DNA of 64,000 nt from an uncultured Rhizobium sp. (GTDB lineage Bacteria > Pseudomonadota > Alphaproteobacteria > Rhizobiales > Rhizobiaceae). Each line of letters opens with the position of its first letter. Positions within the stretch are counted from its first letter, which is position 1. Of this stretch, positions 42,200-50,799 are shown piece by piece. The stretch covers positions 1-64,000 of the forward strand of contig CAMFHE010000007.1 in NCBI GenBank assembly GCA_945952045.1, in the 5' to 3' direction. The notes beneath the pieces were generated by a model that saw only the letters and a list, made by a program, of their open reading frames with translations, made no database searches and was not told the origin of the DNA. The position numbers and the translations under genes were made by a program.

Positions 42200-43978
42200 T
42201 CAAACCAGTTGCCGACCCTTGGCGTCGATGGCGTTGGCCACGGCTTCGTCGGTCGCCTCGTCGGGAAGGAGCATTTCGTTATGCGCCTTGCCCGAGGGGA
42301 TCATCGGGAAGCAGTTGGCGAGGTTGGCGACGCGGCAGTCGAAGATGACCGGGCGCTTGACCTCGATCATCTCGGCGATCTTGTCGTCGAGTTCCTTGGG
42401 ATCGTCGCAATACATGCCGACCGCGCCATAGGCTTCCGCCAGCTTGACGAAATCGGGCATCGCTTCGGTGTAGGAGTTGGACAGGCGGTTGCCGTGCAGT
42501 AGCTGTTGCCACTGGCGCACCATGCCCATGTACTGGTTGTTCAGGATGAAGATCTTGACCGGCAGGCCATACTGGATCGCCGTCGACATTTCCTGGATGC
42601 ACATCTGGATCGAGGCATCCCCGGCGATGTCGATGACCAGCGCGTCCGGATGCGCGACCTGCACGCCGAGCGCTGCCGGCAGGCCGTAGCCCATCGTGCC
42701 CAGACCGCCCGAGGTCAGCCAGTGCAGCGGCTGTTCGAAGCCGAAGAACTGCGCCGCCCACATCTGGTGCTGGCCGACTTCCGTCGTGATGTAGGTATCG
42801 CGCCCCTTGGAATGCTCATACAGCCGCTGGATGGCGTATTGCGGCATGATGACGTCCTGGCTCTGCGTGTAGGCAAAGGAATTGCGCGCACGCCAGCGGG
42901 TGATGTCGCTCCACCAATCGGCAATTTCCGTCTTCGCCGGCTTCTTCGGCAATGCCCGCCACAGGCGGACCATGTCTTCGAGAACGCTTGCCGCATCGCC
43001 GGTGATGCCGATATCGACACGGACGTTCTTGTTGATCGAGGACGGATCGACGTCGATGTGGATTTTCTTCGAATTCGGCGAGAAGGCGTTCAGGCGACCG
43101 GTGATGCGGTCGTCGAAACGCGCGCCGACGCAGATCATCACGTCGCAGTCATGCATCGCCATATTGGCTTCGTAGGAACCGTGCATGCCGAGCATGCCGA
43201 GCCAGTTCTTGCCGGACGCCGGATAGCAGCCGAGGCCCATCAGCGTCGACGTGATCGGGAAATCGGTCAGCTCGATCATCTCGCGCAGCAGCTTCGTGGC
43301 TTCCGGGCCGGCATTGATAACGCCGCCGCCGGTATAGAAGACCGGACGACGCGCGCTCGCCATCAGCTCGACGGCAGCCTGGATCTTCTTCAGATCGCCC
43401 TGAACCTTCGGCTGATAGCTCTTCTGCTCGACATAATCGGACGGCGGCTCATAGGTGCCGGTCGCGAACTGGACGTCCTTGGGGATGTCGATGACGACGG
43501 GGCCGGGACGACCGGTCTGGGCGACGCGGAATGCCTCATGGATGACACGCGCCAGCTGGTTGACGTCCTTGACCAGCCAGTTGTGCTTGGTGCAGGGGCG
43601 CGTGATGCCGACCGTGTCGCATTCCTGGAAGGCGTCGGAGCCGATGAGCGTGGTGGGAACCTGGCCGGTGATGCAGACGAGCGGAACCGAGTCCATCAGC
43701 GCATCCTGCAGCGGCGTGACGGCATTGGTGGCGCCGGGGCCGGAGGTGACCAGCATGACGCCGACCTTGCCGGTGGAGCGGGCATAGCCTTCGGCCGCAT
43801 GGCCGGCGCCCTGCTCGTGGCGCACGAGGATATGCTGAATGTCTTCCTGCTGGAAGATCTCGTCATAGATCGGCAGCACGGCGCCGCCCGGGTAACCGAA
43901 GATGTGCTCGACCCCGTTGTCCTTCAGGGCTTTGAGAACGATCTCGGCGCCCGTCATCTGGTTTTCTTTGCCCGTCAT
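42200..43978 (-). CDS. ilvB: Acetolactate synthase catalytic (large) subunit
   Basis: A 592-residue ThDP/FAD enzyme that forms 2-acetolactate or 2-aceto-2-hydroxybutyrate, the first common step of branched-chain amino-acid synthesis. The catalytic Glu is in LVRHEQGAGHAAEGYAR; the ThDP motif is DIAGDASIQMCIQEMS ending in NNQYMGMVRQ. FAD and quinone-site segments (GPGATNAVTPLQDALMDSVP, GLGTMGYGLPAALGVQ) are normal. The ATG at 43978 is the family start; upstream lies a leader-peptide attenuator. Also called ilvI or ilvG. Confidence 0.97.
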   Translation of the reverse strand: MTGKENQMTGAEIVLKALKDNGVEHIFGYPGGAVLPIYDEIFQQEDIQHILVRHEQGAGHAAEGYARSTGKVGVMLVTSGPGATNAVTPLQDALMDSVPLVCITGQVPTTLIGSDAFQECDTVGITRPCTKHNWLVKDVNQLARVIHEAFRVAQTGRPGPVVIDIPKDVQFATGTYEPPSDYVEQKSYQPKVQGDLKKIQAAVELMASARRPVFYTGGGVINAGPEATKLLREMIELTDFPITSTLMGLGCYPASGKNWLGMLGMHGSYEANMAMHDCDVMICVGARFDDRITGRLNAFSPNSKKIHIDVDPSSINKNVRVDIGITGDAASVLEDMVRLWRALPKKPAKTEIADWWSDITRWRARNSFAYTQSQDVIMPQYAIQRLYEHSKGRDTYITTEVGQHQMWAAQFFGFEQPLHWLTSGGLGTMGYGLPAALGVQVAHPDALVIDIAGDASIQMCIQEMSTAIQYGLPVKIFILNNQYMGMVRQWQQLLHGNRLSNSYTEAMPDFVKLAEAYGAVGMYCDDPKELDDKIAEMIEVKRPVIFDCRVANLANCFPMIPSGKAHNEMLLPDEATDEAVANAIDAKGRQLV

Positions 43979-44031
43979 GCTCTGTTCCGTTCGTGTGCTG
44001 CTTGTCTCGGGTTCTGGAAGAAAAATGGACA

Positions 44032-44055
44032 TAAAAAAAGGCCCCTGAGGAGCCT
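44032..44055 (-). terminator. Attenuator terminator of the ilvBN leader
   Basis: On the minus strand the stem AGGCTCC/GGGGCCT with a TCA loop is followed by seven T. It lies after the leader peptide and 54 bases ahead of the ilvB start, as in transcription attenuators. The upstream TAGCC (minus strand, about 44074-44078) could pair with GGCTC of the terminator's 5' arm as a competing antiterminator. Confidence 0.85.
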
Positions 44056-44061
44056 GTTTAC

Positions 44062-44111
44062 CGCGCATGGGTGGCTAACGCCGGGTGGTTACACCACCCT
44101 GCCCATGCGCG
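44062..44111 (-). promoter_or_regulatory. Leader-mRNA pause hairpin of the ilv attenuator
   Basis: A perfect 10-base outer stem (CGCGCATGGG/CCCATGCGCG, 44062-44071 with 44102-44111) encloses a perfect 7-base inner stem (GGGTGGT/ACCACCC, 44083-44099). It overlaps the end of the leader peptide's codons, so a ribosome stalled on the Ile/Leu/Val codons would prevent it from folding. Confidence 0.8.
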
Positions 44112-44145
44112 TTCCCACCACAATAAGGATGCCAAAAGTTTTCAT
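44089..44145 (-). CDS. ilvB leader peptide (18 residues, Ile/Leu/Val codon cluster)
   Basis: A short frame ATG...TAA encoding MKTFGILIVVGTRMGRVV. Seven of 18 residues are Ile, Leu or Val, five of them consecutive (ILIVV, codons 6-10, 44116-44130) and two just before the stop. This codon run, the overlapping hairpin (44062-44111) and the downstream T-rich terminator are the three parts of a ribosome-mediated attenuator. A ribosome short of charged branched-chain tRNA would stall at ILIVV, free the downstream strands and allow ilvBN transcription. Attenuation of ilv operons is established in enteric bacteria and predicted for alphaproteobacteria. The ribosome site before the ATG is weak. Confidence 0.88.
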   Translation of the reverse strand: MKTFGILIVVGTRMGRVV

Positions 44146-44284
44146 GGGGGCGATTGATAGACAGAAAGGTTCGTCGCGTCAACGAATATTGAGCAAAAAT
44201 TACCCTTTTCGCGCTGTTTACAGGCAGAATGTCAGTCGGACGCTACACAAGTTGTTAATTGCAGACGCATAGGATGAGAGAACC

Positions 44285-46453
44285 ATGATGGTTTTCGATG
44301 GCGGCATGGGATGCTCGGTGGAGCATTCGGCAAGCCAGGGTACGGAGTCGCATTTGCTCAACAACGATCTGCAGTCTGCGGGAAAAGCCGGAGAAGCCGA
44401 CCGACGCGACACTCTGACCCCCGGAAACCGCTTCCTCGGTCGCGTCGTTGCCTGCAACGGCGCCCGCGCGACAATTGCGGCCATCGCCGAAGATGGCAAT
44501 ACCGATCTGACCGAACTCTGGTCCGTCGGCCGCCTGATCTCGATCTCCGTTCCCCCGAACCGGGTCGTCGCGCTTGCCTATTCGATGGAGACAGGCGCCG
44601 ATCACTGGGTCGAGCGCCATGACAACCAGTTTCGCATCGAGGTGGAACTGCTGGGCGAGGTGCAGATCTTCCCCGATGGCCGCGAGCAGTTTTCGACCGG
44701 CATTTCGCGCTACCCCTATCTCGGCGCCATCGCGCATCGCATCCGCTCATCGGACCTGATGCGCATCTACGATACCGGCAAGACCGAGACCTGCGTCGTC
44801 GGCAAGCTGACCCAGGACGAAAGCATCGACGCCACCATTCATATTCCCTCGATGCTGTCGAAGCATTTCGCCGTCGTCGGCTCGACCGGCGTCGGCAAGT
44901 CGACGGCGGTGTCGCTGCTGCTGCATCGCGCCATCCGCTCCGATCCGCGCCTGCGCGTCCTGATCCTCGATCCGCACAACGAGTTCGCCGCTGCCTTTCC
45001 CGATCATGCCGTGGTCATCGATACGGAATCGCTCGACTTGCCCTTCTGGCTGATGCGGTTGGACGAATTCGCCGAAGTGATCTTCCGCGGCCGCCCGCCG
45101 ATCGCCGAAGAACTGGACATGCTGCGCGACATCATTCCCGAGGCCAAGAAGGCGTTTCGCGGCAGCGAATCCTCGCTGATGCGACGGCAGAGCGACAAGA
45201 ATTCCTATACCGCCGATACGCCCGTGCCCTATCGCATGGCGGATCTGCTGGCGCTGATCGACGACCGTATCGGCAAGCTGGAAGGCCGCAGCGAAAAGCC
45301 GGCGCTACGCTCGCTGAAGGTGCGCGTCCTTTCCGCGATCAACGACCCGCGCTATCACTTCATGTTTTCCAGCAACACGATCACCGATACGATCCTGGAG
45401 ACGGTGGCGCATATCTTCCGCATTCCCGGCGACAACCGACCGATCTGCACTTTCCAGCTCGCCGGCATCCCCTCGGAAGTGGTCAATTCCGTTGCTTCGG
45501 TTCTGTGCCGCCTCGCCTTCGAACTCGCCATGTGGAGCAACGGCGCCATCCATATGCTCGTCGTCTGCGAAGAGGCGCACCGCTACGTGCCGGCCGATCC
45601 CAATCTCGGCTTCTTCCCGACGCGTCAGGCAATTGCCCGCATCGCCAAGGAGGGCCGCAAATACGGCGCATCGCTCGGCATCATCACCCAGCGACCCGGC
45701 GAGCTCGACCAGACCATCCTGTCGCAGTGCTCGACGCTGTTTGCCATGCGCCTGTCGAACGATCGCGACCAGGACATCATCCGCTCCGCCATTCCCAATT
45801 CCTCGATCTCGACGACGAATTTCATTTCGTCGATCGGCAATGGCGAGGCCATTGCCTTCGGCGAAGCGATCGCCGTTCCCATGCGCATGCGCTTCACCCG
45901 CGTCGAGCATGACCGCCTCCCCAAGGCCAACACCGCAACCAGCAAGGTGGCGGACGATACGCCCGAAACGGTAGACCTGCGCATGGTGGTCAACCGCATG
46001 CGCGCTGCCGGCGTACAGGATACATCCGGCCAGTTCAGCTTGAGCGGGGCCGAGCGGGAAGCCTTCGACATGGCGACAGAGGACAGCTTCGAGGGTTTCG
46101 CCCGCGCGCCATCCTATCCGGCGCCGGGACAGGATCCAGCACCCGAACCGCACCAGCCCTATAATCCCTCGATGCTTCCCCGCGGGCTGGCATCGCCGGC
46201 GCCACGCCCCGATCCCTCACAGCAACGGTCGTCGCTTGCCCGTGACCTGCCCCCGCGCGAGCCGCTGGCGCGGGAACCTCTGACAAGAGAGCCTTTGGCG
46301 CGCGAACCCTTGCGCAGCAGCTATGCAAGCGAGCCGGCGCCGCAACGCCATGGCGCACCGCCGACAACCGAGCCGCCAAAGCGCGAGCCGGGAACGTCCT
46401 TGCGCGACAGTATCCTGAAAAAGCCGCTGAGCAGCCTTTACCGCAAGGATTGA
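44285..46453 (+). CDS. HerA-like DUF87 ATPase / DNA translocase
   Basis: A 722-residue hexameric-type ATPase. The N-terminal HAS-barrel (NRFLGRVVACNGARATIAAI, SVGRLISISVPP) precedes the FtsK/HerA-like core with Walker A FAVVGSTGVGKSTAVSLLL, Walker B HMLVVCEEAHRYVP and sensor/arginine segments (YGASLGIITQRPGELDQTIL). The last ~130 residues are Pro/Arg-rich and disordered, with near repeats of REPLA (codons around 46255-46310). HerA normally pairs with NurA in end resection; no nurA is adjacent. The last 16 bases overlap the convergent miaA gene. The ATG at 44288 is an equally possible start. Confidence 0.93.
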   Translation: MMVFDGGMGCSVEHSASQGTESHLLNNDLQSAGKAGEADRRDTLTPGNRFLGRVVACNGARATIAAIAEDGNTDLTELWSVGRLISISVPPNRVVALAYSMETGADHWVERHDNQFRIEVELLGEVQIFPDGREQFSTGISRYPYLGAIAHRIRSSDLMRIYDTGKTETCVVGKLTQDESIDATIHIPSMLSKHFAVVGSTGVGKSTAVSLLLHRAIRSDPRLRVLILDPHNEFAAAFPDHAVVIDTESLDLPFWLMRLDEFAEVIFRGRPPIAEELDMLRDIIPEAKKAFRGSESSLMRRQSDKNSYTADTPVPYRMADLLALIDDRIGKLEGRSEKPALRSLKVRVLSAINDPRYHFMFSSNTITDTILETVAHIFRIPGDNRPICTFQLAGIPSEVVNSVASVLCRLAFELAMWSNGAIHMLVVCEEAHRYVPADPNLGFFPTRQAIARIAKEGRKYGASLGIITQRPGELDQTILSQCSTLFAMRLSNDRDQDIIRSAIPNSSISTTNFISSIGNGEAIAFGEAIAVPMRMRFTRVEHDRLPKANTATSKVADDTPETVDLRMVVNRMRAAGVQDTSGQFSLSGAEREAFDMATEDSFEGFARAPSYPAPGQDPAPEPHQPYNPSMLPRGLASPAPRPDPSQQRSSLARDLPPREPLAREPLTREPLAREPLRSSYASEPAPQRHGAPPTTEPPKREPGTSLRDSILKKPLSSLYRKD

Positions 46454-47352
46454 GCGGCACCGTCGAGGCGGAGCCAGCTTTCGTCCATCTGATTGCGAAA
46501 CCACGTCATTTGCCGCTTGGCATATTGGCGCGTCGCGGTCGCGCCAAGGTCACGAACACCATTCGCATCGAGTTCGCCCGCCAGCATGGACGCGATCTGC
46601 GAAACGCCGATCGCTTTCATGACAGGCATTTGCGGCGAGATGTTTTGCGCCAGAAGCGCCTTCACCTCCTCGACCGCGCCTGCCTCCAACATCTTGTCGA
46701 AGCGGCTGTTGATGCGCTGGTGCAGCAGGTTGCGCTCCGGCAACACCACATATTTGTCCGCGTACTGCGGATCGACGATCATCGGCCCTGTCCGCGCCTG
46801 CAGCCGCGTGATCGACTGGCCGGTGGCATCGAGGATCTCCAGCGCACGGACGATGCGCTGCCCGTCCTGAGGATTGAGCTGCCCCGCTGCAACACCGTCG
46901 CGGGCCGCCAGAAGCGCATGCATGGCCTCCGGTCCCTCCTCAGCCAGCCGCGCCCGCCAGGCCTCACGAATGGCATCGTCAACGACGGGCATTTCCGATA
47001 GCCCGCCGGTCAGCGCCTTGAAATACAGCCCCGTGCCGCCGACGAACACCGGAAGCTTGCCTTGCGCCCGCAGGCGCGGCAGCAGCTCGGTGACGTCGCG
47101 CAGCCAAGCGCCGGTCGAATAGGCCGCGCCCGCCGGCACATGGCCGTAGAGCAGATGCGGCACGCCATCCATTTCCGCCTCGGACGGACGGGCGGTCAGC
47201 ACGCGCAGCGTGTCATAGACCTGCATGCTGTCGGCATTGACGACCACGCCGTTTCGCTCACGCGCCAGCCTCAGCGCCAATGCGGACTTGCCGCTGGCGG
47301 TCGGGCCGGTTATCAGGATCGCGTCCTGTCGGTCGAGAAGGTTTTCCATCAT
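46438..47352 (-). CDS. miaA: tRNA dimethylallyltransferase
   Basis: A 304-residue enzyme that adds a dimethylallyl group to A37 of tRNAs reading UNN codons, using DMAPP. The P-loop is LITGPTASGKSALALRLA; next come VVNADSMQVYDTLRVLTARP, VFVGGTGLYFKALTGGL and the C-terminal QYAKRQMTWFRNQ. All conserved regions are present. Two adjacent ATGs (47352 and 47349) can start it. Its first codon overlaps that of serB head to head, and its 3' end overlaps herA by 16 bases. Confidence 0.97.
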   Translation of the reverse strand: MMENLLDRQDAILITGPTASGKSALALRLARERNGVVVNADSMQVYDTLRVLTARPSEAEMDGVPHLLYGHVPAGAAYSTGAWLRDVTELLPRLRAQGKLPVFVGGTGLYFKALTGGLSEMPVVDDAIREAWRARLAEEGPEAMHALLAARDGVAAGQLNPQDGQRIVRALEILDATGQSITRLQARTGPMIVDPQYADKYVVLPERNLLHQRINSRFDKMLEAGAVEEVKALLAQNISPQMPVMKAIGVSQIASMLAGELDANGVRDLGATATRQYAKRQMTWFRNQMDESWLRLDGAAQSLR

Positions 47353-48241
47353 GGCGTTCGTTGCCACGCTTATAGCCAATCCGTCAAACCCCATTCTAAC
47401 GCCGGAGCTTGCGGAAAAAGCGGCAGCCGCCTTCGAGTCAAGCGGCCTCTACTGGCTGGCCGACGGCATCGCCTGCGATATCATGCTGAAGGACGGCGCT
47501 GATCGCCAGACCGCCGAATTGGCGCTGCGAAACGCAATCGGCGACCAACCCGTCGATATTGCCGTGCAGAATGCCGAAACGCGCCGCAAGCGTTTCCTGA
47601 TCGCAGACATGGATTCGACCATGATCGGGCAGGAATGCATCGACGAGCTCGCCGCCGAAGCCGGCCTCAAGGAGAAGGTGGCGGCCATCACCGCCCGCGC
47701 AATGAACGGCGAAATCGCCTTCGAGCCGGCGTTGCGCGAGCGCGTCGGCCTTTTGAAGGGCCTGCCCGTTAGCGTTATCGACGAGGTGATCGCCAAGCGC
47801 ATCACGCTGACGCCAGGCGGCCTTGAACTGGTCAACACCATGAAGTCGAAGGGGCATTACACTGCCCTCGTCTCCGGCGGCTTCACGCTGTTCACCGGCC
47901 CGATCGCCGCCCGCATCGGCTTCGATGAAAACCGCGCCAATATTCTCAATGCCGAGAATGGCGTGCTGAGCGGCACGGTCGAAGAGCCGATCCTCGGCAA
48001 GCAGGCCAAGGTGGATGCCCTCAACGAGATCGCCGCCCGGCTCGGCATCACGGCGCAGGATGCAATCGCCGTCGGCGACGGCGCAAACGATCTCGGCATG
48101 CTGGAAATCGCCGGCGCCGGCGTTGCCCTGCATGCCAAGCCAGTCGTCGCCGAGCAGGCGCAAATCCGCATCGACCATGGCGACCTCACCGCGCTGCTTT
48201 ACCTTCAAGGTTATCGCAAGCACGAATTCGTCGCCGGCTGA
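47351..48241 (+). CDS. serB: Phosphoserine phosphatase
   Basis: A 296-residue HAD-superfamily enzyme that makes L-serine from phosphoserine. The HAD motif I is FLIADMDSTMIGQECIDELA, motif II ALVSGGFTLFTGPIAARIGF, motif III and IV KQAKVDALNEIA and IAVGDGANDLGMLEIAGAG. An N-terminal ~80-residue ACT-like domain precedes the HAD core, as in many SerB. The start at 47351 gives the usual length, but its ATG overlaps that of the divergent miaA gene, so the promoters must lie within each other's coding sequence. Confidence 0.97.
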   Translation: MAFVATLIANPSNPILTPELAEKAAAAFESSGLYWLADGIACDIMLKDGADRQTAELALRNAIGDQPVDIAVQNAETRRKRFLIADMDSTMIGQECIDELAAEAGLKEKVAAITARAMNGEIAFEPALRERVGLLKGLPVSVIDEVIAKRITLTPGGLELVNTMKSKGHYTALVSGGFTLFTGPIAARIGFDENRANILNAENGVLSGTVEEPILGKQAKVDALNEIAARLGITAQDAIAVGDGANDLGMLEIAGAGVALHAKPVVAEQAQIRIDHGDLTALLYLQGYRKHEFVAG

Positions 48242-48248
48242 CCGGATC

Positions 48249-48830
48249 ATGACGCCCGCCCCGCTCCTCGAAACCGCACGTCTGAGACTGCGTGATTGGC
48301 GCGAGGGCGACCGCGACCTGTTCCATGAAATCAATGCCGACCGCAAGGTGATGGAATATTTCCCCTTCCGGCGCACGCGCGCCGAGTCGGACGCCCTGTT
48401 CGACCGGCTACGGGCGACGATCCTGGAAAGCGGCCTGGGTTTCCACGCCGTGGCGCTCAAGGACGGTGACGAAGCCATCGGCTTTTGCGGATTGGCCAAC
48501 GCCGGCGTCGAGCCATGCCTGCCATCCGACAGCATCGAGATCGGCTGGCGCCTCGCCACCCGATTCTGGGGCAACGGCTATATCACCGAAGCCGCAAGCG
48601 CATTGCTCGACCATGGCTTTCGAACGCTGAAACTTCCCGAAATCGTATCTTTCGCAGTCGCCACCAACAGCCGTTCGCTCGCGGTGATGAAGCGGATCGG
48701 GCTCAGCCATGATTCCACCCGCGATTTCGACCATCCCCGCATTCCCGAAGACCGGCCGGATCTGAAGCGGCATTTGCTTTACGCACTGACTGCGGGGGTA
48801 TGGCGGGAGCGGCAAAGCCGCCGCTCCTGA
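48249..48830 (+). CDS. GNAT family N-acetyltransferase (RimJ/RimL-like)
   Basis: A 193-residue acetyltransferase. It opens PLLETARLRLRDWREGDRDL, the RimJ/L type, and the acetyl-CoA loop is IEIGWRLATRFWGNGYITEA; the C-terminal strands FAVATNSRSLAVMKRIGL complete the fold. The substrate is unknown (ribosomal protein N-terminus, amino acid or antibiotic). It follows serB by 7 bases, so it is co-transcribed with it. Confidence 0.93.
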   Translation: MTPAPLLETARLRLRDWREGDRDLFHEINADRKVMEYFPFRRTRAESDALFDRLRATILESGLGFHAVALKDGDEAIGFCGLANAGVEPCLPSDSIEIGWRLATRFWGNGYITEAASALLDHGFRTLKLPEIVSFAVATNSRSLAVMKRIGLSHDSTRDFDHPRIPEDRPDLKRHLLYALTAGVWRERQSRRS

Positions 48831-48845
48831 GACATCCTCAGGCAA

Positions 48846-50423
48846 TCACTCCATCGGCAGCGCAACAAAGCGCAGGTCACCATTGGGGCTGGCAATCATC
48901 AGGTTGATGTTGCGGCGGCCTTCGGTTTTCAGTTCCTTGACCTTGTCGGCAACGGCGCTCGGCGAACTCATGAAGGTCTGGGCCGCCTCGACGATGACCT
49001 CGCCCTTCTTCAAGCCCTTTTCGGCGGCGACCGAGCCTGCGGCAACGTCGGTGATCAGGATGCCTTCGACTGTTTCGGCAATGCCGAAACTCTTGCGCTC
49101 GTCAGGAGAGATCGGGCCGAGCGTCATGCCGAGCACGCTGGCAGGCGTCTGGTCCTCGTCGCCGGGCGTTGCCTCTTCCTCGTCATTGCCATCGTCAGGC
49201 GCAGCATCCTCGCTGCCCTCAGGATCGATGATGTCAGGATTTTTGGCCTTGGCGCTCGCATCGGCCGTGTCTTCCAGTCGGCCGAGCGTCACCTGCAGCG
49301 TCTGCTCCTTGCCGTCCCGCTGGATGACGACATCGACCGCCTTGCCCACCGGGCTTTCGGCCACGACACGGAGCAGGTCGCGCATTTCGGCGACATCCTT
49401 GCCGTCGAATTTCAGGATGACGTCGCCCGTCTTGATCGGCCCGTTTTCCACCGGCCCGCCCTTGACGATGCCGGAGATGAGCGCGCCGCGCGCCCGGTCG
49501 AGCCCGAGGCTGGCGACGAGATCGTCAGTGACCGGCTGGATACGGACGCCGAGCCAGCCGCGCCGCGTCTCGCCGAATTCGATAAGCTGCTTGACGACGT
49601 TTTCCGCCAATTCAGTCGGCACGGCGAAACCGATGCCGATCGAACCGCCGGACGGCGAAATGATCGCGGTGTTGATGCCGATCACCTCACCCTTCATGTT
49701 GAACAGCGGCCCGCCGGAATTACCCTTGTTGATCGCCGCATCCGTCTGAATGAAGTTGTCGTAGGGACCGGCATTGATATTGCGCCCACGCGCCGAAATG
49801 ATGCCCACCGTCACCGAACCGCCAAGGCCGAAGGGGTTGCCGATGGCCATCACCCAGTCGCCGATGCGCATGACGCGGGAATCGCCGAACTTCACTGCCT
49901 TCAGCGGCGTCTTCGGCTCGACCTTCAAGACGGAGAGGTCCGTCTTGGTGTCGGTGCCGACCAGCCGCGCCTTCAACTTAGAGCCGCTCGGGAAGACCAC
50001 CTCGATATCGTCGGCGCCCTCGATAACGTGGTTATTGGTGACGATAAAGCCGGAGGGATCGATGACGAAGCCCGAGCCAAGCGAATTGACCCGATGCGCG
50101 CTGTCATTGCCCTTTTCGCCCTTGAAGAAGTCGTCGAAGAACTCCTGGAAGGGCGAGCCTTGCGGAATGCGCGGCGCCGGGCCTTCCTCGCCCTTGTCCT
50201 TGACGTTCTGCGAGGTTGCGATGTTGACGACCGAGCCGAGCAACTGATCGGCCAGATCGGCAACCGAGGCCGGACCGTTCGTCGGCGCCATCGTCTGGGC
50301 GCGCAGGGGCGTGCTGCCAAGCGACACGGCCAGAAGCGTTGCGGCCGAAAGCATGGCCATGGAGCGTTTCAGGGGCATCGATGCGATCAGCGCCATAGAC
50401 TTCCTCGAATTGTGACTGTCCAA
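48846..50423 (-). CDS. Do-family periplasmic serine protease (DegP/HtrA)
   Basis: A 525-residue periplasmic protease/chaperone. A signal peptide (SMAMLSAATLLAVSLGSTPL, cut at AQT) is followed by the trypsin-like domain: His in VTNNHVIEGADD, Asp in TDLSVLKVEP and Ser in AINKGNSGGPLFN. Two PDZ domains follow (about 290-380 and 420-520), separated by an acidic linker rich in Asp/Glu. It removes misfolded envelope proteins. In the conserved cluster it lies downstream of hflKC, but with its own promoter. An internal ATG at 50396 is an alternative start. Confidence 0.96.
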   Translation of the reverse strand: MDSHNSRKSMALIASMPLKRSMAMLSAATLLAVSLGSTPLRAQTMAPTNGPASVADLADQLLGSVVNIATSQNVKDKGEEGPAPRIPQGSPFQEFFDDFFKGEKGNDSAHRVNSLGSGFVIDPSGFIVTNNHVIEGADDIEVVFPSGSKLKARLVGTDTKTDLSVLKVEPKTPLKAVKFGDSRVMRIGDWVMAIGNPFGLGGSVTVGIISARGRNINAGPYDNFIQTDAAINKGNSGGPLFNMKGEVIGINTAIISPSGGSIGIGFAVPTELAENVVKQLIEFGETRRGWLGVRIQPVTDDLVASLGLDRARGALISGIVKGGPVENGPIKTGDVILKFDGKDVAEMRDLLRVVAESPVGKAVDVVIQRDGKEQTLQVTLGRLEDTADASAKAKNPDIIDPEGSEDAAPDDGNDEEEATPGDEDQTPASVLGMTLGPISPDERKSFGIAETVEGILITDVAAGSVAAEKGLKKGEVIVEAAQTFMSSPSAVADKVKELKTEGRRNINLMIASPNGDLRFVALPME

Positions 50424-50799
50424 AGCATTTCCGCATCCTTCGAATCGCGAAAATGCCTCTCATTCCTTGTCTTGTCGCATGTCCGAACGGAAAACCGGTA
50501 TCCGCTTTTCCTGGAAATGCTCCCATGTGGCGACAAGTGCGGCAAAACGTTAAGATTCCCACCTGACCCGGCACGATCCGAAAGCCCGGCGTGATTTGCG
50601 CACACCATAGTGCAATTCGGCAAACAGTGCGTAGAGGTTTCCATACAGCCTCACACAAAACACCGTGTTCCGAAGCACTCCCGAAAAAGGCGAAAACGCT
50701 GCGGCCGATCATCCCCGGTTAAATGGCCTTTTCGGGGCGAGATGCCTCTCTACGAAAAAGGGAGCCGAAACCGGCTCCCTTGCTTGCATGTCCATCCAC
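50424..50799. other. Intergenic region between hflC and degP genes
   Basis: 376 bases. It carries the hflC terminator at its far end and the degP promoter region near 50424-50500. No RNA gene, repeat or reading frame with coding character was found. Confidence 0.4.
50755..50780 (-). terminator. Terminator after hflC
   Basis: On the minus strand the perfect 9-base stem AGGGAGCCG/CGGCTCCCT (50759-50780) with a 4-base loop is followed by TTTTTC. Confidence 0.85.
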
